This document shows positions 10,667 through 21,193 of a stretch of 64,000 nt of DNA, piece after piece. The notes beneath the pieces are model-generated. The model was not told where the DNA came from. It made no database searches and saw only the letters and a program-made list of their open reading frames with translations. Origin of the DNA: Eustoma russellianum (lineage: Eukaryota > Streptophyta > Magnoliopsida > Gentianales > Gentianaceae); assembly GCA_036186865.1 (NCBI GenBank), contig AP025067.1, forward strand, positions 21,322,648 through 21,386,647. The letters are read 5' to 3'. The translations under genes and the position numbers were made by a program. Numbering within the stretch: the first letter of the stretch is position 1; each line of letters opens with the position of its first letter.

Positions 10667-12171
10667 TGATGCGTGCAACTCGTGGGCTCCAACAATTCCA
10701 CCTTCCAAACGTCCTTCACAAAGGGTTAGGCACAAAGAAGTAAACTTCCCCTTGCTTCCTTAGTGATCAATCGTGTGGACAACGAGCAAGACCAACACTA
10801 TAAGATGGTCGTTGATCAGGCAAACCAAGATGGCCCTCCTGGACGGCACCTTTTAGCAATGGCAATACCTTCAAATCGCTCAACTTTGAAGGATCTTAAC
10901 TTAGGTTTTTAATGCAAAACCAAGAAAACAAAGTATCACTCAAAGTGAAGAAAATATCAAGAATTGTTATTCATCGAAAGGTGCGATTACAATCAGCCAA
11001 AGGGGTCTATTTATAGGCCTAAGGATCGCCCCCTTTAGCTTGAAATGGTTAGAGATAATTCCAAATAAAGCTATCTAACAAATGTTTAAAATCTGAATTT
11101 TGCTTGAAAATTAAAACTAAGATAATTCTAGCTAAAACTTGAAATGCTTGCAAGATGTTATCTTCAATGAATCTAGTCATGTTTGGTGATGAAATTGGCG
11201 TTGGAGATGCTGAAATGGGCGTTGGAGATGTGGTTGACCTTGCATTGAAAGGCTAGTTGAGGATTGGATTCAATTTGACTTCAAACTTGAATTCAATCTT
11301 TGAATCATAATCCCATCCTTCTTGATCTTCAAATGGCGTGTGGATGCTTATCTAGGCGTGTGAGATGCCTTCAATTGGTTGGGATGTTGAATTCAAATGC
11401 TGGTTGGAGATTGAGTTTAACTTGAACTTGAATCCTAAACTTGGATTCAAATTTGAATTGCCATCTCATCTTTTCTTCAAAAATTGGCGTGTGGATCCTC
11501 ATCCTTCATGTTGGCGTGTGACTTTTGTAGATTAGGCTGAAATCCCTTTTTTGAACTTTAAGTCTCCAATTGATTGAGATTGAATTCACTTTAAGATTGA
11601 ATTTCAAATTCAAGCCTAGCTTTGAATTTAAACTCACTTAATCATTATCCATTTGCTTTAGGATGGCCGCCCCCCTTCTTGTGGATAATGGAGATGACTT
11701 TGATTTTAACTTGATCAAGAGACTCTATCTTGGACACTTTTGAATTTGTCTTAGCATAGACAAACATTCTCTTGAAACATTCTCTTGAACATTCTCTTCA
11801 AACATTCTCTTCAAACTTTCTTTTGAAACATTCTCTTGAACATTCTCTTCAAACATTCTTTTGAAACATTCTCTTGAACATTCTCTTCAAACATTCTTTT
11901 GTACCTAATTTACCTACAAAGCAAATACATAAAACTAAGATCACACGACACAAAATAAAATCTAAAAACAAGAATGTAGGCGTGCATGCTGAGACAAGCT
12001 CAAGTTGAAGGTTCAATGAAATAAACCCAAGGAGTTTTAGGTTCATCTTGAACATGTTTGTACAAGAAGGTGGCAACTTGCTGACAAAGTTCTCTTGCCC
12101 TCCTTCTTGTTATAGGACCTTTGACCTCTTGATGGGGCCTTTGATCCTCATCGGACCCTTGATCCTCATCA
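10667..12171 (-). repeat. A1 3' LTR
   Basis: 1,505 bp, from TGATGCGTGC after the target duplication to ...CCTCATCA before the polypurine tract. On the minus strand it begins TGATGAGG, and its first ~170 bp encode the polyprotein tail ending at 12000. The TATA box is near 11007-11016 (CTATTTATAG on plus). Differences from the 5' LTR seen by eye: ATCG/AACG near 10769, ATTG/ATTC near 11256, TTGG/TTGA near 11731, AATA/AATG near 12020. Confidence 0.94.
11762..11903. repeat. LTR minisatellite (A1 3' LTR)
   Basis: Imperfect 12-13-bp AAACATTCTCTTC/G units, including a higher-order repeat of about 37 bp (TTTGAAACATTCTCTTGAACA recurs). The same array is at 35245-35386 in the 5' LTR. Confidence 0.85.
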
Positions 12172-12992
12172 ATCCCCCCCTCCTCAAAAGGATTCGTCCT
12201 CGAATCAAAAAGGTCATCGGTGAAAGGGGTGAGATCAGCAACATTAAAAGTAGGTGAAACTGAACCATACCTGTCGGGAAGATCGAGGATGTAGGCATTG
12301 TCACCTATGCGTTTCAATACTTTAAAGGGTCCATCTCCGCGAGGAAACAATTTTGACTTTCTTTCATTGGGAAATCTTTCTTTACGCAAATGTAACCAAA
12401 CTAAATCTCCAGGTTTAAACACAACTCTTTTCCGATGTTTGTTAGCTCGTCTTTCATAAGCTTTGTTTTTCTTTTCAAGTTGCGTTTTAACTTGTTCATG
12501 CAGTTTCTTTATGTTGTCCGCTTTTTGTTTACCATCAAGACTAGAACGTTCATGCACGGGAATAAGAATCAAATCGATGGGAGACAAGGGGTTAAAGCCA
12601 TACACGATTTCAAATGGACTATGCAAAGTACCGTGATGGACACTCCTATTATATGCAAATTCTATATATGGCAAACAATCTTCCCAATGTTTAATGTGTT
12701 TTTGCAAAATGGCACGCAAAAGTTGAGAAAGAGTACGATTAACGACTTCAGTTTGTCCATCAGTTTGTGGGTGCGCGGTGGTGGAAAACAACAATTGTGT
12801 ACCAAGTTTAGCCCACAAAACACGCCAAAAATGACTCAAGAATTTCGTATCTCTATCACTTACAATTGTACGTGGCATGCCATGCAATCTAACAATTTCT
12901 TTGAAGAACAAATCAGCAACATGTGTGGCATCATCAACTTTTCTACATGCAATGAAATGTGCCATTTTTGAAAATCGATCAACCACAACATA
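12000..12992 (-). pseudogene. A1 integrase catalytic/C-terminal part with LTR-encoded tail
   Basis: This is the downstream piece of the A1 polyprotein after the B1 insertion in the codons around VVVDRF. It holds FSKMAHFIACRK, the second catalytic Asp (IVSDRDTKF), the catalytic Glu (GQTEVVNRTL), the C-terminal DNA-binding part (FKPGDLVWLHLRKERFP, DGPFKVLKRIGDNAY) and DSRTNPFEEGG across the polypurine tract. It then runs 57 codons into the LTR: DEDQGSDEDQ, GPITRRRARELC, HVQDEPKTPW, stop at 12000. The first catalytic Asp lies on the other side of B1. No chromodomain is seen. This piece is intact in itself. Confidence 0.93.
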
Positions 12993-14387
12993 TGATACGA
13001 ATATGGTTCGTATGTTGATGTTGTCCCGATCTTTCTTCACTCTCCAAACGTCCCTCAAGCCTTGAATGTGATGGACAATGGTGCCAAGCAACCACCTTCC
13101 TTTCAAGCCTCCAAATCCGTTTGGTTGGGTGTGTTTCAATCCTCCCAATCCAACCAGTCACTCCTAATCCTTGGATTGTGGATCACCAACAAGGAACACA
13201 CAATCCTTAATTGGGTCTAGCCTTGATTTAGATATGTGTAAACCAAAGGAAAAACACAAACTTTTATTCAAGATAACTCAAGAACAAAAGATAACATAAA
13301 ACACTAGGGTTTTTAGTTCAAAGATGAAAAATAGTCTAACTACTCAAAGAAATGCTAAGTGATCTATTTATATGATTACAAGTCTTGTAAAACACTCTCA
13401 CAAAAACGGCTAGGGCTTCCTTGGAGTCTCCATGTTGGCGCCACCTTCCATTGATATGCAAAAATCTGAATTTTGTTATTTTTGGTAAGTTCCCTTCTCT
13501 TGGCAAATCCACAATTATTGTCTCAATCATCAATTATTGCATTATTACCATCCTTCTAGACTTGCCTTGTGCCTCCTTGGTCTTCCTTAAAAACGCCACT
13601 CACCCCTTTCCTTGTGACACAAGATCTAATTTTGGTAACTCCCTTTTTCTTGAGTTATCTCCTTATTTGCTCCCAAATCCTCAATTATGACTCCATGATT
13701 CATTCCAATCATTCCAATCTGATTTATGACATTCTAGAAGGTCTCTTAATTGCTCTTGATGATGCTAGGCGGCTGCACTCCCCACAAGCAAACCGAAAAC
13801 CCTAAGTTGCACACTTGGGCTTGTTTTGGACTTCTTTCTTGCAGCTCTTGTATCTATTTTTGTGGGCTGATTTTGACAAAACCCAAAACATGAAAGTTGC
13901 TCCAAATTAAGTCTCCTTCAAGGTCCAGCTGGTTCCATGCACTCCCAATCTCGTTTGAAAGCCCAAAATCACAAAACAGCCTTGTATGGACAAGCTTGGT
14001 CCAAATCTGAGAAGCCCTCCTTTCCAAAGCTCAAAACGTTTGATCCAAGACTTGTAACACCTACAAAACACACTCATACACCAAACATAAGTATCCTAAA
14101 CAAACTTTAAAAGAAGCAAACGAAAAGACAACTAAAAGCCACAGAAACGGCACCAACAAGCGGACTGACTATCATTGGATACTCAGTACTTAAGCTCAAC
14201 AATGAGCACCCATTTAGGAGGAACATCCATTGGTTCATCTTGCACATGTTTGGTTAGAAAAGAGCCAACATCAAAACCAAGTTGAAAACCATTAATCCTC
14301 TTGGTTTGGCTCCTTGTCAACGGCCCCTTATGGTTAAGGGCACCTTGTGCAAGCTCCTCATTAGGGGGCTGCTCTTCAGCCTCATCA
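12993..14387 (-). repeat. B1 3' LTR
   Basis: 1,395 bp, TGATACGAATATGG on the left to ...CAGCCTCATCA on the right. On the minus strand it starts TGATGAGGCTGAGGAG, and the first ~205 bp encode the polyprotein tail. A TATA box (TATAAATA on minus) is at 13365-13372. Apart from these, no gene: open frames within it are repeated in the other LTR and carry no recognisable domain. Confidence 0.94.
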
Positions 14388-14778
14388 ATCCCCCCCTCCT
14401 CAAAAGGATTCGTCCTCGAATCATCAAGATAAAAATGCTCAAAAGGGGAAAGATCACTTACATTGAAGGTGTTGGAAACTGAACCATACCTGTCTGGAGG
14501 AAGATCAAGCACATAAGCATTTGGACCAACCTTTTGAATGACCTTAAAAGGTCCATCTCCTCTAGGCATAAGCTTGGACTTCCTCTCCTTTGGAAACCGT
14601 TCCTTCCTTAAATGTAACCAAACAAGATCTCCAGGATAAAACACAACATCTTTTCTATGCTTGTTAGCTTGTCTGGCATACTGTTTATTCTTTCGTTCAA
14701 GTTGGAGTTTAACCTTTTCATGCAACTTTTTGATCATTTCAGCTCGTTGTTTACCATCCATGCTAGTACGCTCATCAA
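14183..14778 (-). pseudogene. B1 integrase C-terminal remnant plus LTR-encoded tail
   Basis: Downstream of the deletion junction (TCAA, 14775-14778) the frame gives DERTSMDGKQRAEMIKKLHE, a KHRKDVVFYPGDLVWLHLRK stretch, GDGPFKVIQKVGPNAY, DSRTNPFEEGG over the polypurine tract, and a 67-residue tail inside the LTR (GPLTRSQTKRI, LTKHVQDEPMDVPPKW, ending VELKY). The catalytic core is gone. The frame is not continuous with the gag-RT frame upstream, because the junction shifts it. Confidence 0.92.
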
Positions 14779-17286
14779 ATCAATTTTCGTATACCATTGT
14801 GAACCATGCAACATATCAAGCATATCATCAAGTCTAGGAATGGGGTACCTATACTTTACAGTGATTTTGTTGATGGCCCTACAATCTGTACACATCCTCC
14901 AAGTGCCATCTTTTTTTGGAACAAGTATGACTGGCACTGCACTTGGGCTCATGCTTTCCCTTACCTTCTCTTTGGCCAAGAGATCCTCCACTTGCCTTTG
15001 TATCTCCTTTGTTTCTTCCGGATTGGCTCTATAAGCTGGCCTATTAGGTAGGACAGCCCCTGGAACAAAGTCAATGTGGTGCTCAATCCCTCTCAATGGT
15101 GGCAACCCGTGTCGTTCCTCCTCGGGAAACAAATCTGCAAATTCTTCCAACAAAGAAACAACACCACTAGGCAAGGTAGATGGTAAGTCATTCTTAGAAA
15201 ACAAGCATGCAACACTATCTTTGTAAAGCATCACCAAAACAGTTTTATTATCATACAATGCATGGGTAACTTCACGAGATTTTGCAAAGAAAGCATGCTT
15301 CTTAGGTGGACGTGAAATTTGTGGGGTGGATGCTTGTGAAAGTGTTTGAACCGTGGGTGAGGGTGGACTGATTTGGGCCGTGGGTTGTGTACCCTTGGCC
15401 GAGGAGTTTGTGGCCTCCAAAAGGCTTCTTCTCTCCTTTTTAAGAACCTCTAAGAACCTTTTTTCAGCCTCCTTTTCCTTAGGATCTGAATGGTTCTTTT
15501 TCATCCTCTTAGCATCCTCATAAACTTTATGTGGAGACAATGCATGCAACTTAAACTTTTTGCCATTAAAAGTAAAAGCATACATGTTCAATCTACCATC
15601 ATAAATAACATGCTTGTCAAATTGCCAAGGTCTACCTAACAAAATATGACTAGCATGCATAGGAGCTACATCACACAAAATTTCATCTTTGTAGCCGCCA
15701 ATAGATAAAGAAATCAGAACTTGTTTAGACACATGAATCTCACCACAATCATTTAGCCAAGATAACCTATAGGGATGGGAATGATCAATCATAGGTAAAT
15801 CTAGCTTTCTAACAAGTTCAATACTTGCAACATTAGCACATGAACCACTATCAATAATTAAAGTGCAAGTTTTGCCTTTTACCAAACAATGGATGTGGAA
15901 AATGTTCTCCCTTTGCAAGCTTTCTTCTTCCTCCTTCATGTGTGCACTTAAGGCTTTTCTTACCACAAGAAAGTCCTTATATGCACCCTCTTCATCACTC
16001 TTTATCTCCTCAGCTGAGTCCTCTTGGTATTCTTCCTTTGTGGCTTCTTCTTCCTCCTCTTCTGAATAGAATTCATTTGTTTCCTCAAGGTACAACACTT
16101 TCTTGGCATTAGGGCAGTCCCTTGCATAATGCCCTCTCCCTCTACATTTAAAACACTCAATCTCCCTTGTCCGTGGAGGGTTTGCGGTTGTCTTGCCTTT
16201 GCCTTTGTCATTTTGACCTAGATTTGCACCATTGGTCCGTTGAGTGAAGTGTGGTTTATTTGGGGTGTTCTGGCTGTTTTGGCCGAGGGTGTTTGAACCT
16301 GGCCGTGCCCCTCCATTGCCATTAGACCTAGGCTGCACTTTAGAAAAAGAAGAAGTGTTAGTTCTAAAACCAAATCCACTAGTAGAAGAACGTACCTTTA
16401 ATTGCCGCTCAATTTTCTCAGCTTTGTGAACCATGGAATTTAGATCAACATAGGTAGTGAGTTCAAGTTGAAACCCAATCTCCTTATTAAGACCTCCCAA
16501 AAACCGAGCCATGGTTGCCTCCTCAGATTCTTCAGTATCGGTTTTTATCAACAAACTTTCTAACTCCTTAAAGTATTCATCCACACTTTTATTTCCTTGA
16601 GTTAGGCATTGCAACTTTTGGAACATGGATCTCTCGTAAGATTCTGGAATGAATTTCTTTCTCATCTCATATTTCATCTCATCCCAAGTTCCAATTGTGG
16701 GTTGTCTAGTCCTTCTTCTTATACTTTGAGTTTGGTCCCACCAAATCAAGGCATATTCCAAGAACTCTATACTTGCATATCTCACTTTTTGCAACTCGGT
16801 ATAGTTGGTATAGGAAAAGATCATGTCAACTTTTCTCTCCCACTCAATGTAAGCTTCAGGGTCACTTTTTCCATAAAAGGGTGGAATGTTTATTTTGGTT
16901 TTCAAATAATCATCCTCTTGGGGTACATACCTCCTAGGTTGTATTCGGCCTTGAGGTCTTGGGTATACCTCCTCAACCTCTTCCTCTTCATAGAAGTCAT
17001 TCCATTCCTCCCTAACAGGTTGTGGTCTCATTCCGTGTCTCCTATCTCCTCTACCCCTTGCTCCTCCTCTACCTCCCATGCTTGTGGACACCTTAGGTTC
17101 AGTTCCACGGGATGTTTGGCCTTGGCTTTGAGGTGGGTGCTGTTCTTGGGTAGGAGGTGTGTTGGATGTCATCCTTGCTTCCCATTCATCCAACCTAGTT
17201 TGCATGTTACTAAGCATTTGTGCCATCTTCTCCATGGAAAATTCCACTTTGTCTCCTCCTCCTTGGGTACTGTTTGACCCCTCCAT
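14734..17286 (-). CDS. B1 Gag-protease with truncated RT
   Basis: Open frame of 850 codons from the ATG at 17286 (MEGSNSTQGGGDK). Order: Gag core (FYGKSDPEAYIEWERKVD, then ALIWWDQ), CCHC knuckle CFKCRGRGHYARDC at residues 378-391, an acidic linker, aspartic protease IIDSGS (Asp about 479), and the RT start (VPKKDGTWRMCTDCRAIN) up to KID at about 836. Then 14 out-of-frame residues follow from the deletion junction, and a stop. YFDD, RNase H and integrase are absent, so only Gag and protease could be functional. An upstream in-frame start nine codons earlier is less likely, since it lies in the leader. This is the longest unbroken Gag-protease frame of family B here. Confidence 0.93.
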   Translation of the reverse strand: MEGSNSTQGGGDKVEFSMEKMAQMLSNMQTRLDEWEARMTSNTPPTQEQHPPQSQGQTSRGTEPKVSTSMGGRGGARGRGDRRHGMRPQPVREEWNDFYEEEEVEEVYPRPQGRIQPRRYVPQEDDYLKTKINIPPFYGKSDPEAYIEWERKVDMIFSYTNYTELQKVRYASIEFLEYALIWWDQTQSIRRRTRQPTIGTWDEMKYEMRKKFIPESYERSMFQKLQCLTQGNKSVDEYFKELESLLIKTDTEESEEATMARFLGGLNKEIGFQLELTTYVDLNSMVHKAEKIERQLKVRSSTSGFGFRTNTSSFSKVQPRSNGNGGARPGSNTLGQNSQNTPNKPHFTQRTNGANLGQNDKGKGKTTANPPRTREIECFKCRGRGHYARDCPNAKKVLYLEETNEFYSEEEEEEATKEEYQEDSAEEIKSDEEGAYKDFLVVRKALSAHMKEEEESLQRENIFHIHCLVKGKTCTLIIDSGSCANVASIELVRKLDLPMIDHSHPYRLSWLNDCGEIHVSKQVLISLSIGGYKDEILCDVAPMHASHILLGRPWQFDKHVIYDGRLNMYAFTFNGKKFKLHALSPHKVYEDAKRMKKNHSDPKEKEAEKRFLEVLKKERRSLLEATNSSAKGTQPTAQISPPSPTVQTLSQASTPQISRPPKKHAFFAKSREVTHALYDNKTVLVMLYKDSVACLFSKNDLPSTLPSGVVSLLEEFADLFPEEERHGLPPLRGIEHHIDFVPGAVLPNRPAYRANPEETKEIQRQVEDLLAKEKVRESMSPSAVPVILVPKKDGTWRMCTDCRAINKITVKYRYPIPRLDDMLDMLHGSQWYTKIDLMSVLAWMVNNELK

Positions 17287-18475
17287 GGCAACCTGAAACG
17301 CTTTCACAAACAAGAAAAGAAGAAAACTAACACAAGAAACAAAAGTGATTTGTTAGTGAAAACAAAAAGGAAAACGAAAATCTGTTTGGCCCTTTTTTTT
17401 TGTCCTCCCTTGTTTTCTCTCAATTGTTCAAGTGTTTTTCNNNNNNNNNNCTCCCTTGTTTTCTCTCAATTGTTCAAGTGTTTTTCCTTGGCCAATCGTG
17501 AGCTAGAACCTCTTAAGGCCAGTCCCAAATTGGCTAACCACAATCTGTTTCGTTTTCTGTCCTTGCAAGCTTCTTTTGCCTTCAAAAACACCAATTGATC
17601 AACAAGTGGTAAAACAGCTTCAAGAAATCTAGAGCACAATGTTTAAACACACTTAATAACTATGATTCAAAGAAACAAGAAACCAAAAGTGATGTAGTTG
17701 GCTGAACCAAAGAATTGCTAGGGGTTGTCCTGGGCAATCTTTAATTAAACCAACTTATGCAATATCAAATGCAAGTTCTTTGATTGATAGTATGAATGCG
17801 TATCCAAGGTTGAGAATTTGAAGGTTTTATGTGTGTTGTTTTGGGCAAACACACGGTTTTGTTTTGCTTTTGTCAACTTGGATAGTAGATGCAAAAAGAT
17901 GGAACTTTTGTACAAAAGGAACTTCTTTTCTCTTCCTTTCTTTGTGCACTTTTTTTTTGGTTGTTGTTGTGCACGTTTTTCTTTGCCTTTTTTTTTTGAC
18001 GTTCAAAGCAGCCTTGATGTAACCCTTGTTTGCTTTTGCGAGAATCAGTTGTGTATGCTCAAAAGATGATCCTTTTTGTGTTTGTATGGATGTGTAGTAG
18101 AACAAAGATTTTCCCTTGGATACCAATACAACCAAAACAAACAAACTTGTATTCAATATCACACAAGCAAATTTAATTAAAAGCTTCGTTAACAACAAGG
18201 TATTTGACTCAAAGGTAGCTTCTTTTAGGCCTTGGACTGATTTTTAGGTGGAGTTAAATCCTATTCAATGCAAACAACAATGATCCTATGATTAAGTGTG
18301 TTAAAGATGAGATCTTTAATGATAGGTGATCAATATTGATGCAAAAGGTGAAGTCTTTTTTTTTTTTGACAATAGACGTTTTTTTTTGAATGTTTGAGAA
18401 AAGAAACAAGAATGACACAAAACGACACAAGAAAAGATATTTGAGATGAAGATAAACGAGAGCTCTGATACCACT
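17287..18475 (-). other. B1 leader with primer binding site
   Basis: Untranslated leader between gag and the 5' LTR. The primer site (TGGTATCAGAGC on minus) is at 18462-18473, two bases from the LTR. It contains poly-T/poly-A tracts (near 17390, 17950, 17990, 18356-18366) and the assembly gap. Otherwise it matches the B2 leader. No gene seen. Confidence 0.88.
17441..17450. other. Assembly gap (10 N) with duplicated flanks
   Basis: The 36 bases before the gap (17405-17440) are repeated exactly after it (17451-17486). B2 has this stretch only once, so the gap most likely hides an unmerged overlap of two contigs and the true sequence is 46 bp shorter. Confidence 0.93.
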
Positions 18476-19870
18476 TGATACGAATATGGTTCGTATGTTG
18501 ATGTTGTCCCGATCTTTCTTCACTCTCCAAACGTCCCTCAAGCCTTGAATGTGATGGACAATGGTGCCAAGCAACCACCTTCCTTTCAAGCCTCCAAATC
18601 CGTTTGGTTGGGTGTGTTTCAATCCTCCCAATCCAACCAGTCACTCCTAATCCTTGGATTGTGGATCACCAACAAGGAACACACAATCCTTAATTGGGTC
18701 TAGCCTTGATTTAGATATGTGTAAACCAAAGGAAAAACACAAACTTTTATTCAAGATAACTCAAGAACAAAAGATAACATAAAACACTAGGGTTTTTAGT
18801 TCAAAGATGAAAAATAGTCTAACTACTCAAAGAAATGCTAAGTGATCTATTTATATGATTACAAGTCTTGTAAAACACTCTCACAAAAACGGCTAGGGCT
18901 TCCTTGGAGTCTCCATGTTGGCGCCACCTTCCATTGATATGCAAAAATCTGAATTTTGTTATTTTTGGTAAGTTCCCTTCTCTTGGCAAATCCACAATTA
19001 TTGTCTCAATCATCAATTATTGCATTATTACCATCCTTCTAGACTTGCCTTGTGCCTCCTTGGTCTTCCTTAAAAACGCCACTCACCCCTTTCCTTGTGA
19101 CACAAGATCTAATTTTGGTAACTCCCTTTTTCTTGAGTTATCTCCTTATTTGCTCCCAAATCCTCAATTATGACTCCATGATTCATTCCAATCATTCCAA
19201 TCTGATTTATGACATTCTAGAAGGTCTCTTAATTGCTCTTGATGATGCTAGGCGGCTGCACTCCCCACAAGCAAACCGAAAACCCTAAGTTGCACACTTG
19301 GGCTTGTTTTGGACTTCTTTCTTGCAGCTCTTGTATCTATTTTTGTGGGCTGATTTTGACAAAACCCAAAACATGAAAGTTGCTCCAAATTAAGTCTCCT
19401 TCAAGGTCCAGCTGGTTCCATGCACTCCCAATCTCGTTTGAAAGCCCAAAATCACAAAACAGCCTTGTATGGACAAGCTTGGTCCAAATCTGAGAAGCCC
19501 TCCTTTCCAAAGCTCAAAACGTTTGATCCAAGACTTGTAACACCTACAAAACACACTCATACACCAAACATAAGTATCCTAAACAAACTTTAAAAGAAGC
19601 AAACGAAAAGACAACTAAAAGCCACAGAAACGGCACCAACAAGCGGACTGACTATCATTGGATACTCAGTACTTAAGCTCAACAATGAGCACCCATTTAG
19701 GAGGAACATCCATTGGTTCATCTTGCACATGTTTGGTTAGAAAAGAGCCAACATCAAAACCAAGTTGAAAACCATTAATCCTCTTGGTTTGGCTCCTTGT
19801 CAACGGCCCCTTATGGTTAAGGGCACCTTGTGCAAGCTCCTCATTAGGGGGCTGCTCTTCAGCCTCATCA
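18476..19870 (-). repeat. B1 5' LTR
   Basis: 1,395 bp, apparently identical to the left LTR. Its outer end (...CAGCCTCATCA, 19870) abuts the second ACATA. By chance the tail codons at this end are in frame with A1 integrase to the right, giving a chimeric open frame. Confidence 0.94.
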
Positions 19871-21193
19871 ACATAAATGCTATCGCGTCCTCCCCGAGAC
19901 CTAGGAAGTCCTAAAACAAAGTCCATAGAAATGTCAATCCAAGGGGAATCAGGGACGGGTAAAGGCGTGTAAAGGCCATGTGGTTGGGACTTGGATTTGG
20001 CTTGTTTGCAAGTGATGCAATTACCACACAACCTCTCGACGTCTACTCTCATGTGGGGCCAATAGAAATGTTCTTTAAGAGTCTCAAGGGTTTTGAACAC
20101 TCCGAAATGACCCATTAAACCTCCCCCATGGGCTTCTCTAGTCAATGCTTCTCGTAGGGATGATTGGGGAACGCACAATTTTTGTTCTTTGAAAAGATAA
20201 CCCTCATGTATGTAAAATTTTCCAAATGGTGCTTCTTTACATGCCTCGAATATGGTGCCAAAGTCATGGTCATTGGGGTACAAGTCCTTAAGTGATTCAA
20301 ATCCTAAGAAGCGGGAAGATAATGTAGTCACTAACGTGTATCTCCTAGAGAGGGCATCAGCAACTATATTATCCTTTCCTTGCTTGTACTTAATCACGTA
20401 AGGGAATTGTTCTATGAACTCTACCCATTTGGCATGTCTTTTGTTCAACTTTCCTTGCCCTTTAAGATACTTAAGGCTTTCGTGGTCAGTGTGGATCACA
20501 AACTCTTTGGGTTGAAGATAGTGTTGCCAAGTTTGTAGGGATCTCACAAGGGCATAAAGTTCCTTATCATAGGTAGAGTAATTCAATGACGCTCCTTTCA
20601 ACTTTTCACTAAAGTAGGCTATGGGTTTCTTACTTTGGGTCAAGACTGCGCCTATACCCACTCCACTTGCATCACACTCGATCTCAAATGTCTCATCAAA
20701 ATTTGGTAGTCTAAGTATGGGTGCAGTGGTCAGCCTACGTTTGAGTTCATCAAATGCCTGTTGTTGTGGCTCTTCGCACCTAAAAGGCACATCTTTTTTT
20801 ACAATTTCGTTTAGGGGTGCAGCTATGGAAGAAAAATCTTTGACAAAACGTCTATAAAAGCTTGCTAGTCCATGAAAACTGCGAACTTCCCCTACATTCT
20901 TAGGTGAAGGCCACTCCACAATTGACCTAACCTTTTCCTCATCCATCTCTACTCCCTCAGCCGAAATGACAAAGCCTAGAAAAACTACGCGTTCTAAACA
21001 GAAAGAGCACTTCTTAAAGTTGGCGTAAAGTTGTTCTTGCTTAAGCTTTTCAAAAACGGCTCTAATGTGGTCAAGGTGATCTTCTATGGTGTGGGAATAG
21101 ATTAGGATATCATCGAAATAGACAACAACAAAGCGTCCTATGAACGCACGTAAGACTTCATTCATTAGCCTCATAAAGGTACTAGGGGCGTTG
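19871..21193 (-). pseudogene. A1 RT C-terminus, RNase H and integrase N-terminus (between B1 and B2)
   Basis: The minus-strand frame starts just left of the B2 insertion with MRLMNEVLRAFIGRF, then the RT active site YFDDILIYS, the RT thumb, RNase H (IECDASG, TYDKELYALV, HTDHESLKYL, NIVADALSRR), the integrase zinc finger (AHGGGLMGHFG ... CGNCITCKQAK) and the first catalytic Asp (DISMDFVLGLP). It stops at the B1 insertion. The piece has no internal break. It is cut from its upstream RT palm by B2 and from the rest of integrase by B1. Through the B1 LTR it stays open in frame and acquires the B-family tail (to 19666). Confidence 0.94.

Larger units (their letters stand above)
12993..19870 (-). 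mobile_element. B1: Ty3/Gypsy element, family B, internally deleted (duplication ACATA)
   Basis: ACATA at 12988-12992 and 19871-19875 flanks it. LTRs are both 1,395 bp and I saw no difference between them, which suggests a very recent insertion. Compared with B2 it lacks 1,866 bp from within RT to the integrase C-terminus, with TTGA shared at both breakpoints. It keeps LTRs, primer site, leader, gag and protease, so if it moved in this form it needed RT and integrase from another copy. Confidence 0.95.

Noticed and set aside
12000..13148. A 382-codon frame starting inside the B1 LTR and reading into A1 integrase
   Set aside because: The first ~50 codons are B1 LTR sequence joined by insertion; only 12000-12992 belongs to A1 integrase.
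16609..17277. 222-codon plus-strand open frame opposite B1 gag (and 209 codons opposite B2 gag)
   Set aside because: It is the antisense of the conserved Gag frame, low in domain content, and mirrors the codon pattern of the real gene.
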